Source: Ampelocalamus luodianensis (Eukaryota > Streptophyta > Magnoliopsida > Poales > Poaceae). From it: a stretch of DNA of 64,000 bases. A program made the translations under genes and the position numbers. Below the pieces are notes generated by a model. It was not told the DNA's origin, ran no database searches, and saw only the letters and a program-made list of their open reading frames with translations. Numbering within the stretch: position 1 is the stretch's first letter; each line of letters opens with the position of its first letter. Location: the NCBI GenBank assembly GCA_036346255.1, contig CM070628.1, positions 8,385,840 through 8,449,839 on the forward strand. Direction: 5' to 3'. Positions 34,701-47,765 of the stretch are shown one piece after another.

Positions 34701-36467
34701 CGCTACCGAGAGTGAGCACATCGTACCAGCAAGGCAAGCATCATTTGAACTTTCTTTTGCATCATATTTGATCCCGCTTTGGTTAAGATAGTGCAATGAT
34801 AATTGCTTGCATGCTATTTTGATTATGTCAATATTTTTGTGATGTGTAGTTTAGTTACGTCCTATGCTTGAGGTTAATCTTGAATTATGCCAACTCCTGT
34901 ATGCTTAAGATAGGATGTGTGAATTATGGGTTATAGAATTGCTTAGCCATGCAAGTCTAGATACGGTAGTTCGATCGTCGGGAATAACCCGGCGGTTTTG
35001 GGATAAACACAACTCTTACTTTATGTTTTTACCTCAGATTTTGTAGCTGTTTTATGAGACAAATTTTGTCATTTTAAGTGGGCTTCTTGGTCTGGACAAG
35101 TGTTGGTTAGTGATGGTGCTTTGTGCACGAGCATTGGGTAAGTGGAAGGACTTGTCCGACAATTAAGGACCGAACTTTGGGTAGTCATTGCTCAGCAACA
35201 CTCGCCGCCACACGCGGGTTGGGAGCCGTATGGTTAAGTAGGGGAAGGTTTTATTGTGCCGAGTTCCACGGTGGTGAAATTGTAAGGGCATAGGACCGTG
35301 AAATCCTATGTTCCTTTGGGGCCGATAGGGTATGGAGGCCGTAACGCCTTATGTTCCTAGGAGCCCGGTTGAGGGACTTAGCCAATGGAATCGCTCTTGC
35401 TAAAAACCCATATCTTGATTTACCCGCCGGCATACCAAAGGAAGTGTGCTATATTCGGAGGCATCCGGAGGCTAACGGGCCAATCAAGTCGTAGGGTAAA
35501 GTAGTACACCCCGCAGGTATAATCTATTCGAATAGCCGTGTCCACTGCTATGGACGCACCGCTTGAAATTTGTGGTCGCTTATTGTTAGACTTTTAATTA
35601 AAATTGTGGTTGAACTTGGTATTCGCCATGAACGGATGTTCATGTGTTTAGTTCATCAAAGTGGGCTGCCACTTGGTCCTTGTATGATTAAATTGTTTAT
35701 TATCAAATGCTTTACCATATGCTTTACTTCTACTTCAAATCTGATTTTTAAAATTGTCACATGAAAACTAGTATGTGTAGGATGTTACTTGTTGCGTCTC
35801 TTTCGCAAAACTAAACCAATATGAGCCATCCTTTGAATGACCCTTATGCATAACTAATTTTATTTGTGTAACACTTCATAGTACACTTGTACTCACCGGA
35901 TGTTTGTCGGCCTTTCAGTGAGGAAGATTATGAGTATGACGACTCGCTAGTGTTGACTTGGGTGACACTAATGAGTAGTGTGTTATCATTTAACCCCATC
36001 GGTTGTCGATGGGTGATGGGCATACCATCGCTGGTCTTTTGCTTTATCTATTTACTCCCGCTACTTGGTACTTTACTTTGAATTTGGCCGGTCCTACCGT
36101 ATGTAATAAGTCAGACCTTAACTATTATGCAAGATGTCTTTAATCTCTTGTTGTATGCGTTGTATGGATGTAATCAACGTTGGATGAGAGTATGAGTATA
36201 TTGGTCGTTGATCTTGGGAGCCAATATAAGTCATACTGTTGTTGATGAATTCCCATTTAACTCACTAAGTGTAGTGCTTCGATCAAAAGAGAATCGACAA
36301 TCATGTAGCGCCGCAAAGGAGCAATACGTATGATCGTTGAGGCTCTAGGATTCGCTAAGCCTCTCACTTGGATCGAGTTAAATTGAATTATTTACCGAGA
36401 CCCGTGATTATGTCCCTAAGACCTTGTCTAATCTCGGTCTTATGGAGATAATTACCGGGTCCCCACA
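31774..36467 (+). mobile_element. Family A LTR, copy 1 (4.7 kb)
   Basis: Starts tgtcacagccccaacta and ends ggtccccaca just before the primer site. It is nearly identical along its length to 42,298-47,011; differences cluster at CAG/CTG/CCG-like sites. Very long LTRs are usual for Tekay/Del-type chromoviruses. Open frames inside are not conserved genes. Confidence 0.9.
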
Positions 36468-36471
36468 GCGC

Positions 36472-36484
36472 TGGTATCGAGCCA
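36472..36484 (+). promoter_or_regulatory. Family A primer-binding site (initiator tRNA-Met type)
   Basis: tggtatcgagcca, one base short of the usual plant sequence at the position where CAG is expected. Confidence 0.75.
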
Positions 36485-36675
36485 TACCGATCGTAGGTTA
36501 GAGGTAGCACCGCGTTAAGTTAGTAAGTCCCTTGGTCAAATTATTTTGCAAATTATCAAAGTATTTTCAGAAAGTTTAAGTTAAGAATATCTTTATTCCT
36601 TATCCATCTTAGTATCTTTTCTCTCCGATCCTGCTTTGGTTTATGAAACTAACTTACCTTGCCTTCTTGCCTTAG

Positions 36676-37335
36676 ATGAACCCTCGCACTTATCCGAAAC
36701 TCAAGTCAAGGAGTGGATGGATACCCTGCACCGCACGAGACATGATGTGGAGGGCTTAACTTCACATATCAGCCCACTTATTCCATCTACCGCCGTGATC
36801 GAGGACCGTGAATGGAGGAATTTATGGCGTTGATAGATATCGCTGCTAGACAAGTCACGGGAGCATACCTACCGCTTCCAAGCGCGCGTACTTCCGAGGC
36901 CATGGCATTACAAGAAGTGGCTTCGTGGCCATGAGTCGCTCCACTACGACCGACGGAGTTAGCCCACCCGTATGATCACTTTTCCGATGCGCGCGACGCC
37001 GCTAGGACGGAACTCGCTTGCTAGATCCGCTTGCGAGGACCCCAAGTCGCAATTGGCAGATTGGTTCACGATGGACCAAATGCATCGCTGCATAATGCAT
37101 GAGTTATGGAGACGCGCCGCCGCCTCATTATAGCTCAGAGCATTTGCACTTATGCATGACATGAGGCTAATTCGTCCGGATGTCGTGATGGCGCTAATGA
37201 GGTTTCACCGCATTCTGCGCCCCGACTATCGCCTTCCCAAGTAGGAGGCCATATCACCGCAGAGGATCCCCTTACGCCTCACCAACCCAGAGACCCGTAA
37301 GACACAGATCCTCGGATACCACCGCCGATGACTTT
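36676..37335 (+). pseudogene. Family A upstream frame between primer site and gag
   Basis: ATG at 36,676 follows a pyrimidine tract ending cttag. The frame begins MNPR and, with shifts, gives acidic/aromatic protein (EWRNLWR) and, in the second copy at 47,222, a stretch with YYEAMALQEVASVAMSC. I do not recognise a domain. It is separated from gag by about 300 bp of AT-rich, intron-like DNA (37,336-37,639). Function unknown; it could be an extra protein of the element or a 5' part of gag joined by splicing. Confidence 0.5.
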
Positions 37336-37639
37336 CCTGTGAACTTTGACCGAATAATATCTAGGTGTTAGGCAGGAGCTCTATGTTTGAGCTTGTATCC
37401 TTAGGTTTATGTAATAGGGTAGTAGATGTCGAATCATATATTTTATTTGCAAACACTCCTATTTTCGTTGAATCTTGGTACCATGCGCTTATGTACGGGT
37501 TGTATCGAATTGGTTTTATGTTGATTAATGTTTGGTGTTCCATTTGATGTTACAATTTTCTTGCTCTTTGATATTGATTGTGCATGTATAGCCAAGTAAT
37601 GGCTTTTATCTTATTTACTAACCATCCTTGTCCAATACA
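37336..37639. other. AT-rich spacer between upstream frame and gag of family A
   Basis: Low GC, poly-T-rich, ending tccaatacag just before the ATG at 37,640, like a 3' splice site. Confidence 0.45.
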
Positions 37640-38870
37640 GATGACAGACCGACACGCGATCAGAGCCTCGCGCGCAGAGGCTCCCCATCTAGGGCACCCT
37701 GCCTAGCACCCTTGAGCGATTTCTACGATCGGGACAGTCATCCCAAAGAAATGCTCGAGCATGGCGAGCCCTCTCACCGCCGTCCCAGCAGGCGGACCGC
37801 CGAGGAGGTGCTCCTCCGCCGCCATCCATGGTCGAAGTTTATGATGATGATTGAGCGCAATCGATGGATCCGACCCGATGCTTGAGGCGATCGACGTAAC
37901 ACCGCCCGCCCTGCTCCGGCAGAGGAGCTGCCGCACCGAAGGCTCGGAGGTCTCGCTGAGTTTCAACAACCAACCTCCGACGCTTATGTAGCAAGGACCC
38001 GATGGAGGCAGCAGGACCGGCCGCACAACATAGAGAAGAAGCGAACATTGCGCAGTTGCACCGAGTTGAGAGAGTCTTGTTTGCCGCCTATCGGCCATGG
38101 CGCGCGGCGAGCGTGGTGGGATAGCTATTCCGCCATGCAGCTCACCGCCACGCCCCGACTTGGGACGAATTCGTGGACGCCCGAGAGGCTCATATCGGAG
38201 GGAGGCCGCTATCAAGCGCAAGAAGCAGCTCCTGCCTTGAGGCAGGGCGGAGGGGCCACCAGTACTGCATGATTTCCACCACTTGGCCAGTATGCTCGAC
38301 AACGCTCTCGACAGACGCCGTCACGAATGTGTTTTTCCATGGTCGTCCGAGGAGTTGCGGCTTGTTTTAGCCGCACATGATTTCGTGGAGTTTCAAGATC
38401 CGTCAACAAGGCGGTAGTGGTGGAGCATGAGAGCATGACGGTGGATGAGTCGAGGAAGAGGAGGAAGGCTTCTGCACGGCAAGGGCGAGTGGTAGTTTTC
38501 CCTGTGCCGCGCCCAGACTACCTCGTGCACCTCTGCCCGGCTTCAAGACCATCGAGGTCTCCGTGGCACCTCCACGACCTTTCTCCACCGGCGGCTCAAA
38601 GAAGACAATGGGGCCAGAGACCACAGATCAAGCGGGCATACAAGCCGGCGTTATTTGTTTCCACGTGGCCGCTGGCCACTATGCCGCAGTTGCCTCGCCA
38701 AAGCGAGGGATGCCCCGACGCATTCTCGCTCCAAAGACCACCAGCCCAGCCCCAAAGGAGGCCACCGCCACCACCACAGAGCAGCACCTACTCCACCCCA
38801 AAGATGCACATGGTCGCGCCAACCACGCCTCAAGAGAGGAGGCGACCGACGACTGACGTCGTGCTAGGTA
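37640..38870 (+). pseudogene. Family A gag (capsid/nucleocapsid), frame-broken
   Basis: Starts MTDRPTRDQS at 37,640. Across several frames it gives the capsid core (ARRAWWDSYSAMQ, about 38,105-38,145), then a region with ALRQGG and VVEHESMTVDESRKR (about 38,415-38,460), then GHYAAV..PKRGMP (about 38,670-38,720), a degraded CCHC zinc knuckle. Gag forms the virus-like particle and binds element RNA. The capsid core and knuckle are in the usual order. Many frame breaks coincide with missing CAG/CTG. Confidence 0.7.
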
Positions 38871-38879
38871 CACTACTTG

Positions 38880-41800
38880 TTAATTCATGTCCAGATCGGT
38901 TTTATTTGATTCTGGAGCATCTCATTCATTTATTAAAACGAGTATGCTGCGATTAACCAATTCAAGATACATACACTTCACCCACCTTATCATATTCGGT
39001 CCTGTGGTCGGTTTTCTACACCGATCAAGTCTCGCAGGACGAAAATTGAAATACAAAATGTTAACTTTTCAAAGAAACTTAATGGTGATAAGTTCGTGGG
39101 CATTGATGTTATCTTAGGGATGGATTGGTTATCTAAGAATCGGGGAAGATTGATTGTGCCCAAATGTCTATCTCGTTGACTAGCGAGGACTCAGATCCGT
39201 GTCGCCTTTGCAACCGTTAGTGGGTAGTTCTCACCTATATGCTTTAGAGGCGAGTACCTCTCTCGCGCTAGAGGAGGTACCAATAGTGAGTGAATATCCT
39301 GATGTGTTCCCTGAGGAACTTCCCGGTATGCCCCCTGACCGAGAGGTAGAGTTTGTCATTGAGCTTGCACCCGGTACCGCGCCCATCTCAAAAAGCCCGT
39401 ATCGGATGCCGCCCAATGAGCTAGCGGAATTGAAAGAACAACTTAAGGAGTTGCAAGACAAAGGTTTCATCAGGCCTAGCTCCTCGCCTTGGGGATGCCC
39501 GGCCCTCTTTATCAAGAAGAAGGACAAGAGTCTACGGATGTGTGTGGACTACCGTCCGTTGAATGAGGTCACCATCAAGAACAAGTATCCGCTCCCGCTG
39601 ATCGATGACCTATTTGACCAGCCTTAGTGGAGCTGTGTTCTCCAAAATTGACTTGAGGTTAGGCTACCATCGATTAAAGTTAGAACCGAGGACATTCCAA
39701 GACCGCCTTCTCTACTGTTACGGTGTAATGCAGTACACGCCATGTCCTTTGGTTTGACCAATGCCCACTTATTTCATGAACCTCATGAATTCGTGTTCAT
39801 GGAATACTTGGATCGGTTTGTAGTGGTTTTCATTGATGACATCCTTATCTACTCTAAGTCCGATCTTGAGCACGAGCAACATTTGAGACTTGTGTTAGAA
39901 AAGCCATCACCATCGCTTGTACGCCAAATTCAAAGAAATGTGAGTTTTGGCTTCGAGAGGTTAGTTTCTTGGTCATATCCTATCTAAGGGCGGTGTCATT
40001 GTTGATCCTAGTAAGGTGCAAGATGTCCTTGAGTGGAAGCAACCCAAGAGCGCCACCGACATTCGTAGTTTTCTTGGACTTATGGATACTACCGTAGGTT
40101 CATCAAGAATTCTCAAAAATTGCAAAGCCTATGACCCAACTTCTAAAGAAAGAAAAGAAATTTGAGTGGACAGCAGAGTGTGAGCAAAGCTTCCAAACCC
40201 CGAAAGAGTGCTCCGATGTAAGCTCCCGTGCTTGTTCGCTGCACATTCACAAGAGCTTTGATATCTCATGTGATGCATCTCGCCATGGGCTCTTGTGTGC
40301 TTATGCAAGACTACCGAGTGGTGGCCTCACGATTGAGGCAATTGAGGCCCCATGAGACCAATTATCCCACCCACGACCTAGAGCTCGCGTACTGTAGTTC
40401 ATGCCTTGAAGATTTGGCGACATTACCTCATCTGAATCGCTATGTAGATCTACACCTACCATAAGAGCCTTAAATATATTTTCACCCAAGCCGACCTAAA
40501 CTTGAGACAAAGAAGATGGCTTGAGTTGATTAAAAATTATGATATGGGACTCCATTACCATCCAGGGAAGGCTAATGTCGTGGCCGACGCATTGAGCGAG
40601 AAAATCTCAATGCAACCGCTTGTCGGTAACTCCTTTTTCTGCGGGTTTATGTGCTGCATTGCAAAGCCTACACCTGGAGATAGTTGAAGAAGGTTCGCTT
40701 GCAGCCATCGGTGTGACTTGTACACTTGAGGACCAGATTAGGAAGCGTAAAACTGATTTAGAAGTGGCTCAAATTTTAGAACTAATGAAACAAGGCAAGG
40801 CTAAATGTTTTAAGCAAGATGCACAAGGTACTCTATGGTTTGGAAACCGTATGGTGGTACCATTTGATCGCCACTTGAGAGAATTGATTCTCAAGGAGGC
40901 TCATAACTCAAAATTCTCTATCCACCCCGGAGTACGAAATGTATCAAGATTTGAAAAAGAAACGTGGTGGAGCCGAATGAAGCGCACGCTGTACAAGATG
41001 TGGCCGAGTGTGATTTATGTCAAAGAGTTAATACGAGCATTTGAAGCCAGTGGTACTCTAGATCCCCGCCCATTCCCAGTGGAAATGGGAAGAAGTTGGC
41101 ATGGATTTTATCACCGCCTTCCTAGAACTAAACTGGATTTGATTCCATATGGGTAATTGTAGACCGCTTGACGAAAGTTGCTCACTTCATTCTGTCAAGA
41201 CCATCTACCGTGGGGACAAGTTAGCGAGCTTTACATTGCAAGAATTGTTTGTCTCCACGGTGTTCCAAAGGTGATAGTTTCCGATAGAGGTCCTCAATTC
41301 ACATCCTATTTCTGGGAATGCTTACATAAAGCGATGGGGACCAGTCTATCTTTCAGCTCCGCCTACCACCCGCAAACAGATGGGCAGACTGAAAGAGTGA
41401 ATCAGATTTTAGAAGACCTTCTCCGAGCTTGTGTGTATCGTCCCTATAGCAAAATCGGGAGAAGTGTTTGCCATTTATGAGTTCTCCTACAACAATAGTT
41501 TCCAATCAAGCATTCGGATGTCACCTTTCAAGCATTGTATGGGAGAGCTTGTAGGACACCCTTGAACTGGTCCTGTCGGAGAGGCCATTCTATGGCCCAA
41601 CCTTGGTGGAAGATGCCAAGAACAAGTTCGTGTCATTCGCGAACGGCTTAGGACGGCTCAATCACGCCGTAAGTCGATGCCCACCGCCGCCGCCGCGAGT
41701 TGAGTTTGAAGTGGACGATCATGTATATCTTAAAGTCTCTCCTATGAAAGGAGTTCGCCGCTTCCAAATCAAAGGTAAATTAGCACCTCGCTACATTGAC

Positions 41801-42160
41801 CTTTCCGTATTCTAGCTAAGTTGGGATCGGTGGCATACCGCTTGAGTTGCCACCATCACTTTCGAGACGCACATGACGCCTTCCATGTCTCACAACTCAA
41901 GAAATGTCTTCGAGTCCCAACGTAACAACCGAGTTGGACAAACTCGACTTGCAACCCGACCTATCTTATCGAGAGAGCCCGATTCGTATCCTCAAGAAAC
42001 CGAGCGCAAGACGAGGAATCGTGACATCAAGTTCGCCAAGGTCCAATGGAGCAACCACACTAAGATGAAGCGACTTGGGAACGTGAAGAACGGATGCAGC
42101 AAAGATATCCGAACTCTTCTCTACATGAAGTGCCTTCGATCAAGAAAGGAAAGGTAAAAC
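38880..42160 (+). pseudogene. Family A pol: protease, reverse transcriptase, RNase H, integrase, chromodomain-like end
   Basis: Protease at about 38,890 (LFDSGASHSFI, catalytic DSG) and GMDWLSKN near 39,117. Reverse transcriptase at about 39,200-39,985, with LPGMPPDREVEF, SPYRMPP, a VDYRPLNEVTIKNKYPLP core and the catalytic FIDDILIYSK (about 39,830-39,860). RNase H at about 40,130-40,600, ending HYHPGKANVVADALS. Integrase has SIHPG near 40,920, HGVPKVIVSDRGPQFTS (catalytic Asp, about 41,250-41,305) and HPQTDGQTERVNQ (about 41,370-41,405). The C-terminus has LAPRY and FAKVQWSNHTK (about 42,030-42,065), a chromodomain-like segment of the Tekay/Del type. Domain order RT-RH-IN makes it Ty3/gypsy. 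Stops and shifts occur between domains, e.g. at 39,626 and 39,985. Confidence 0.85.
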
Positions 42161-42283
42161 ATATTAATGTAAATTATAACTGTCAACACTATCTTTGAAG
42201 GAAATCAAGACAACATAAATTATAACTTCTAATGAAAACTTTCTAATTCTTTTCTTCACCCGATCTCTGGTCGAGATCTTTTG

Positions 42284-42297
42284 TAAGGGGGAGGTTT
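42284..42297 (+). promoter_or_regulatory. Family A polypurine tract
   Basis: aagggggaggtttt just before LTR copy 2; primes plus-strand DNA synthesis. Confidence 0.75.
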
Positions 42298-45200
42298 TCA
42301 CACCCCAACTAATTAAATTGGATTAATATGTATTTCACTAACATGCATTATCAAATTCAAATCATTTCATAATATATTGTACTTGGAAAATCTAATTTGA
42401 GGTGAACATACACATCAAAATTCAGATTTCACTTCAAATCAGTAATAAAAAGTTGTGATCATCATCTGAAATCAATTTATTTAAATACTACATTAATTAT
42501 CAGGAATTAATATAATTTTTCCCAAATTTTTGGGACTAGTTTGAACCTCATTAAAATTCAAACAACATTCATAGACATACAACATGTTTGAATTTAAATA
42601 TCACAAACTCTCTTATGAACAATAGGGTTTTATAATTTTATGGGAACTATATACTCCCAGAACCCCACAAATTATTTCATGATTTTAGGAATTTTATTTC
42701 TATTTTTAAATCCTTGGTCAAAGTGGAGAAAACATTTAAATTCTCAGTCAAACTCGCATCGAACCAAAGCTATTATTCCTCGGGCTCGAGTCCGACTCGG
42801 CGAGCCGACTCGCCCAACCGCCAAATTGCACCACGGCATTGCAACCCTTGGATCTTAGATCGACGCTTCGATCGTGCCACCGCTTGGGTAGTTTAAAACG
42901 ACACCACTAATCTCGCCCGTCCGATCGCCATCCAACGGCCCTGATGATCATCGTGTCGCGTCACCTTGTGTGCCGACCGCCGACCCACCGGCCGTGGCCT
43001 TCATCCACCTCGCGCAGGCGCGCCAGATGCCGCAGCCACGCGCCGCGCCTCTGCTCCGGCCGTTGGCGAGTCGTTATCTGCTAGTCACCGCCACATGCAA
43101 CCACTCCGAGCCACCTCCTCTTCACGCCGCCTCCATCCCGCCAACGCACGAGCATAATACCCTCGAAGCCCCTCCTTTCCCTCACTCTTCTCTCGGCGGT
43201 GAGGAAGGAAGCTCTCCGTGCTCCTCGCCGGTGTAAGCTTCCTCCGCTTGGTTCCGATCGCCCCGTGATCGATGCCTTCCCATTTTTGCTAATCTCAGTT
43301 CTTGTCTTTGCTTGTAGCCTCTGGTTCACTTCGTGCTCTAGCTCACGCCAAGAGCACGCTCCCGAGAGCACCACCTCGTCATCTTCGCCTCGGTGAGGTA
43401 CTGAACTTTCTTCGCGTCACATCGGGCCTTACAAAGACGGTTATGAAACCCCTCAAACAATTTCATGAATACATGACGGGTTTTGTTGAATTGAAATTTG
43501 CCCTTTTCGCCGGCTCAAACTTTTCATCTCCCACCTTGTTTTGGTAAGCTTTTCTTCAATTCCTTAGGTCCTTATCATCTCCAAGGTATCCTTGAGTGCC
43601 TTTGACCATTCTTTGACCTTAGGATTGCTCCGCCATCTCCTCCACGTGAAGCCGTGCCGCGCCATTTTCTTCTCCAGTAGGCGTGTATTCGGTCAACTCC
43701 GGCCTTCTCCGAGCACCCTCCGAGCTCGGTAGAATCCTACTAGTCCCTAGGAGCATAAGCATGTGTTCAATTGCTCGAGCACTTTCAAATCGGCATAGCT
43801 ACTTTTGCCGATTCGATATCGCCGCTCAACTCCGCTAGCCGCCGCTCGGGTCGCCTCGCCGAGATTACTTCCGATAGAAGCGCATTGCTATTCTACATCT
43901 TTACCGCCCTTGTTTGGCGCCGCGTGGCGAAATCGCCGCGAGTCGCCGTGAAGCGTCTTGGGACAACCGTTGTCATACTCGGACAGTGACTGTAGCAAAT
44001 GATTACGAGTTAATGGCAATCAATTAAACGTTGTCTTAAACCTCCTAACTCGCCGCTACTTGCGGCCCCCCCACGTAAAAACAACACGCTTAGTAAAACG
44101 TTGGAGCCACTGACGTGTGGGCCCAAAAATTAAACACGTGCGATGTATTGGCGCCATTCCTTACACTTGGATCGTTGTGGACCGTCCGATGCGACATCGA
44201 CGGTCCAAATTGGTTGCTTTTCGGAACCCCGATTACGCTACGATCATGGGCCGTCAGATCCGGAATCTACGATCCAGATTCGTTGGAACATTCGGACTTT
44301 CCAAATGCACTCCGATTGTGGACCGTTGGATCTTGATCCAACGGCTCACAATCGAAACGCGGGAGTATCACGCGGCGCCGCCGCGTGTGGCCGCTAACAG
44401 CGGGCGGCACACACAGCGACCACGCCTAGCACGTGGCTCGGTGAGAAAAGTATAAAATGCTTTATGAAATCCGAAATCAGTTAATTTACACATCGAGAAA
44501 TTGTTTTAACTTCTAAAATGCATAACTAAATCATTTTAACTCCAAATCGCATGAAACCACTCTCGAAATTTTCACTTTTAGTAAAATTTATATTAAAATT
44601 AGTTTCATACATGTCTCTGTAGCAGAGGGCTTTAATTGGAAATTTATTCATTAAAATCATTATATTTACAATAGGAAAATGGATCAAATCTTTAAAAATG
44701 CATAAGTAATTATTGAACCTCCAAAACAAGTGAGACCACTTTTGATAATTTTCATTTTCAGTGAACTTAATTCTAAAAATGGTCTCCACATTACCTCTTT
44801 CATAGAAACTATATTTGGGAGGATATAATCTTTAACTCTATTATTGTTACACTATAAAAGGCTGATAACTTTGAAAATACATAACTAAATCATAAAGACT
44901 ACAAAAAGGACAAACTCAACTGTTTTTAGCTTATAATAATATTTCCTATTTATCTATGTAATCCATGTACTGCTTAATGTTTCTACAAAATTTCACTTCA
45001 TAATTAAATTACATAATGATCGCTTGTTGAAATCAAATTCAAACCATTATAACTTTCATATACTAAATCAAAATGAAATAATTTTTTCACCAGAAATCAT
45101 TTAAAATCATGATCTAACTACTGTAGAAAAATCATGCATTTTTTAGCATTTTGGTTTTGAGTTGTTTTCTGTATTTATTTGATGTTATAATTATATAGAT

Positions 45201-47011
45201 CCTGAGCATATTGATATCGACACTTACGCTACTGAGTGAGCGAGCTACATGTACCAAGCAAGGCAAGCATCATTTGAACTTTCTTTTGCATCATATTTGA
45301 TCCCGCTTTGGTTAAGATAGTGCAATGATAATTGCTTGCATGCTATTTTGATTATGTCAATATTTTTGTGATGTGTAGTTTAGTTACGTCCTATGCTTGA
45401 GGTTAATCTTGAATTATGCCAACTCCTGTATGCTTAAGATAGGATGTGTGAATTATGGGTTATAGAATTGCTTAGCCATGCAAGTCTAGATACTGGAGTT
45501 CGATCGTCGGAATAACCTGGCGGTTTTGGGATAAACACAACTCTTACTTTATGTTTTTACCTCAGATTTTGTAGCTGTTTTATGAGACAAATTTTGTCAT
45601 TTTAAGTGGGCTTTTGGTCCGGACAAGTGTTGGTTAGTGATGGTGCTTTGTGCACGAGCATTGGGTAAGTGGAAGGACTTGTTCGACAATTAAGGACCGA
45701 ACTTTGGGTACTGGCTGCTCAAGCAACACTCGTCCGCCACCGCGCGGTTGGGAGCCGATGGTTAAGTAGGGGAAGGTTTTATTGTGCTGAGTTCCACGGT
45801 GGTGAAATTGTAAGGGCATAGGACCGTGAAATCCTATGTTCCTTTTGGGCCGATAGGGTATGGAGGCCGAACGTCTTATGTTCCTAGGAGCCACGGGTTG
45901 AGGGACTTAGCCAATGGAATCGTCTTGCTAAAAACGCCCATATCTTGATTTACCCACGGCATACCAAAGGAAGTGTGCTATATTCGGAGGCATCCGAGGC
46001 TAACGGGCTAATCAAGTCGTGTGGGTAAAGTAGTACACCCGCAGGTATAATCTATTCGAATAGCCGTGTCCACTGTTATGGACGACCGCTTGAAATTTGT
46101 GGTCGCTTATTGTTAGACTTTTAATTAAAATTGTGGTTGAACTTGGTATTCGCCATGAACGGGATGTTCATGTGTTTAGTTCATCAAAGTGGGCTGCCAC
46201 TTTGGTCCTTGTATGATTAAATTGTTTATTATGAAATGCTTTACCATATGCTTTACTTCTACTTCAAATCTGATTTTAAAATGGGCACATGAAAAACTAG
46301 TATGTGTAGGATGTTACTTGTTGCGTCTCTTTCGCAAAACTAAACCAATATGAGCCATCCTTTGAATGACCCTTATGCATAACTAATTTTATTTGTGTAA
46401 GACTTGCGAGTACACTTGTACTCAGCCAGATGTTTGCTGGCCTTTTCAGGTGAGGAAGATTATGAGTATGACGACCTCGCTAGTGTTGACTTGGGTGACA
46501 CTAATGAGTAGTGTGCTATCATTTAACCCCCAGTCGGTTGCCGATGGGTGATGGGCATACCACTGCTGGTATTTTGCTTTATCTATTTACTCCCGCTGCT
46601 ACTTGGTACTTTACTTTGAATTTGGCCGGTCGGCCGTATGTAATAAGTTGTAGACCTTAACTATTATGCAGTATGTCTTTTTAATCTCTTGTTGTATGCG
46701 TTCTATGGATGTAATCAACGTTGGATGAGAGTATGAGTATATTGGTCGTTGATCTTGGGAGCCAATATAAGTCATACTCGTTGTTGATGAATTCCCATTT
46801 AACTCACTAAGTGTAGTGCTTGGATCAAAGAGAATCGACAATCATGTAGCGCTCGCAAAGGCGCAAGCGTATGATCGTTGAGGCTCTAGGATTCGCTAAG
46901 CCTCTCACTTGGATCGAGTTAAATTGAATTCATTTACCTGGAGACCCTTGATTATGTCCCTAAGACCTTGTCTAATCTCGGTCTTATGGAGATAATTACC
47001 GGGGTCCCACA
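42298..47011 (+). mobile_element. Family A LTR, copy 2 (4.7 kb)
   Basis: Pairs with 31,774-36,467. Unlike a normal 3' LTR, it is followed by a primer site (47,016) and a second partial internal region, so it is a shared middle LTR of a tandem array. Confidence 0.9.
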
Positions 47012-47015
47012 ACGT

Positions 47016-47538
47016 TGGTATCGAGCCATCTTGTTGTAGGTTAGAGGTAGCATCGGCGTTAAGTTAGTAAGTCCCTTGGTCAAATTATTTTTGCAAATTA
47101 TCAAAGTATTTTCGTAAAGTTTAAGTTAAGAATATCTTTTATTCCTTATCCATCTTAGTATCTTTTCTCTCCGATCCTGTTTTGGTTTATGAAACTAACT
47201 TACCTTGCCTTCTTGCCTTAGATGAACCCTCGCATCTTGTCCGGAAACTCAAGTCGAAGGAGTGGATGGATACCCGTATTTACTCACGAGACATGATGTG
47301 GAGGGCGAACTTCACATATCAGCCCACTTATTCCATCTACCGCCGTGATCGAGGACCAGGAATGGAGGAATTTATGGCGATGATAGATATCGTTGCTAGA
47401 CAAGTCACGGGAGCATACCTACCGCTTCGGCGCCGCGTACTACGAGGCCATGGCGTTACAAGAAGTGGCTTCGGTGGCCATGAGTTGTCTCTGCTACGAC
47501 CTGACGGAGTTAGCCCAGCCCCCGTATGATCACTTTCC
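47016..47538 (+). mobile_element. Second, truncated 5' internal region of family A
   Basis: The primer site tggtatcgagcca and the upstream-frame start at 47,222 repeat 36,472-36,985. It stops at ccgatg and jumps to LTR sequence. In this copy one frame of 47,182-47,529 is open and shows YQPTYSIYRRDRGPGMEEF. Confidence 0.8.
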
Positions 47539-47765
47539 GATGAATTCCCATTTAACTCACTAAGTGTAGTGCGGATCAAAGAGAATCGACAATCATGTAG
47601 CGCTTGCAAAGGAGCGTAGCGTATGATCGTTGAGGCTCTAGGATTCGGCTAAGCCTCTCACTTGGATCGAGTTAAATTGGAATTCATTTACCGGAGACCC
47701 GTGATTATGTCCCTAAGACCTTGTCTAATCTCGGTCTTATGGAGATAATTATCGGGGTCCCCACA
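47539..47765 (+). mobile_element. 3' fragment of a family A LTR
   Basis: Matches the last 220 bp or so of the A LTRs (from gatgaattcccatttaac) and ends ggtccccaca. The junction shares gatg with the internal region, a 4-bp microhomology. LTR C resumes at 47,766. Confidence 0.85.
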
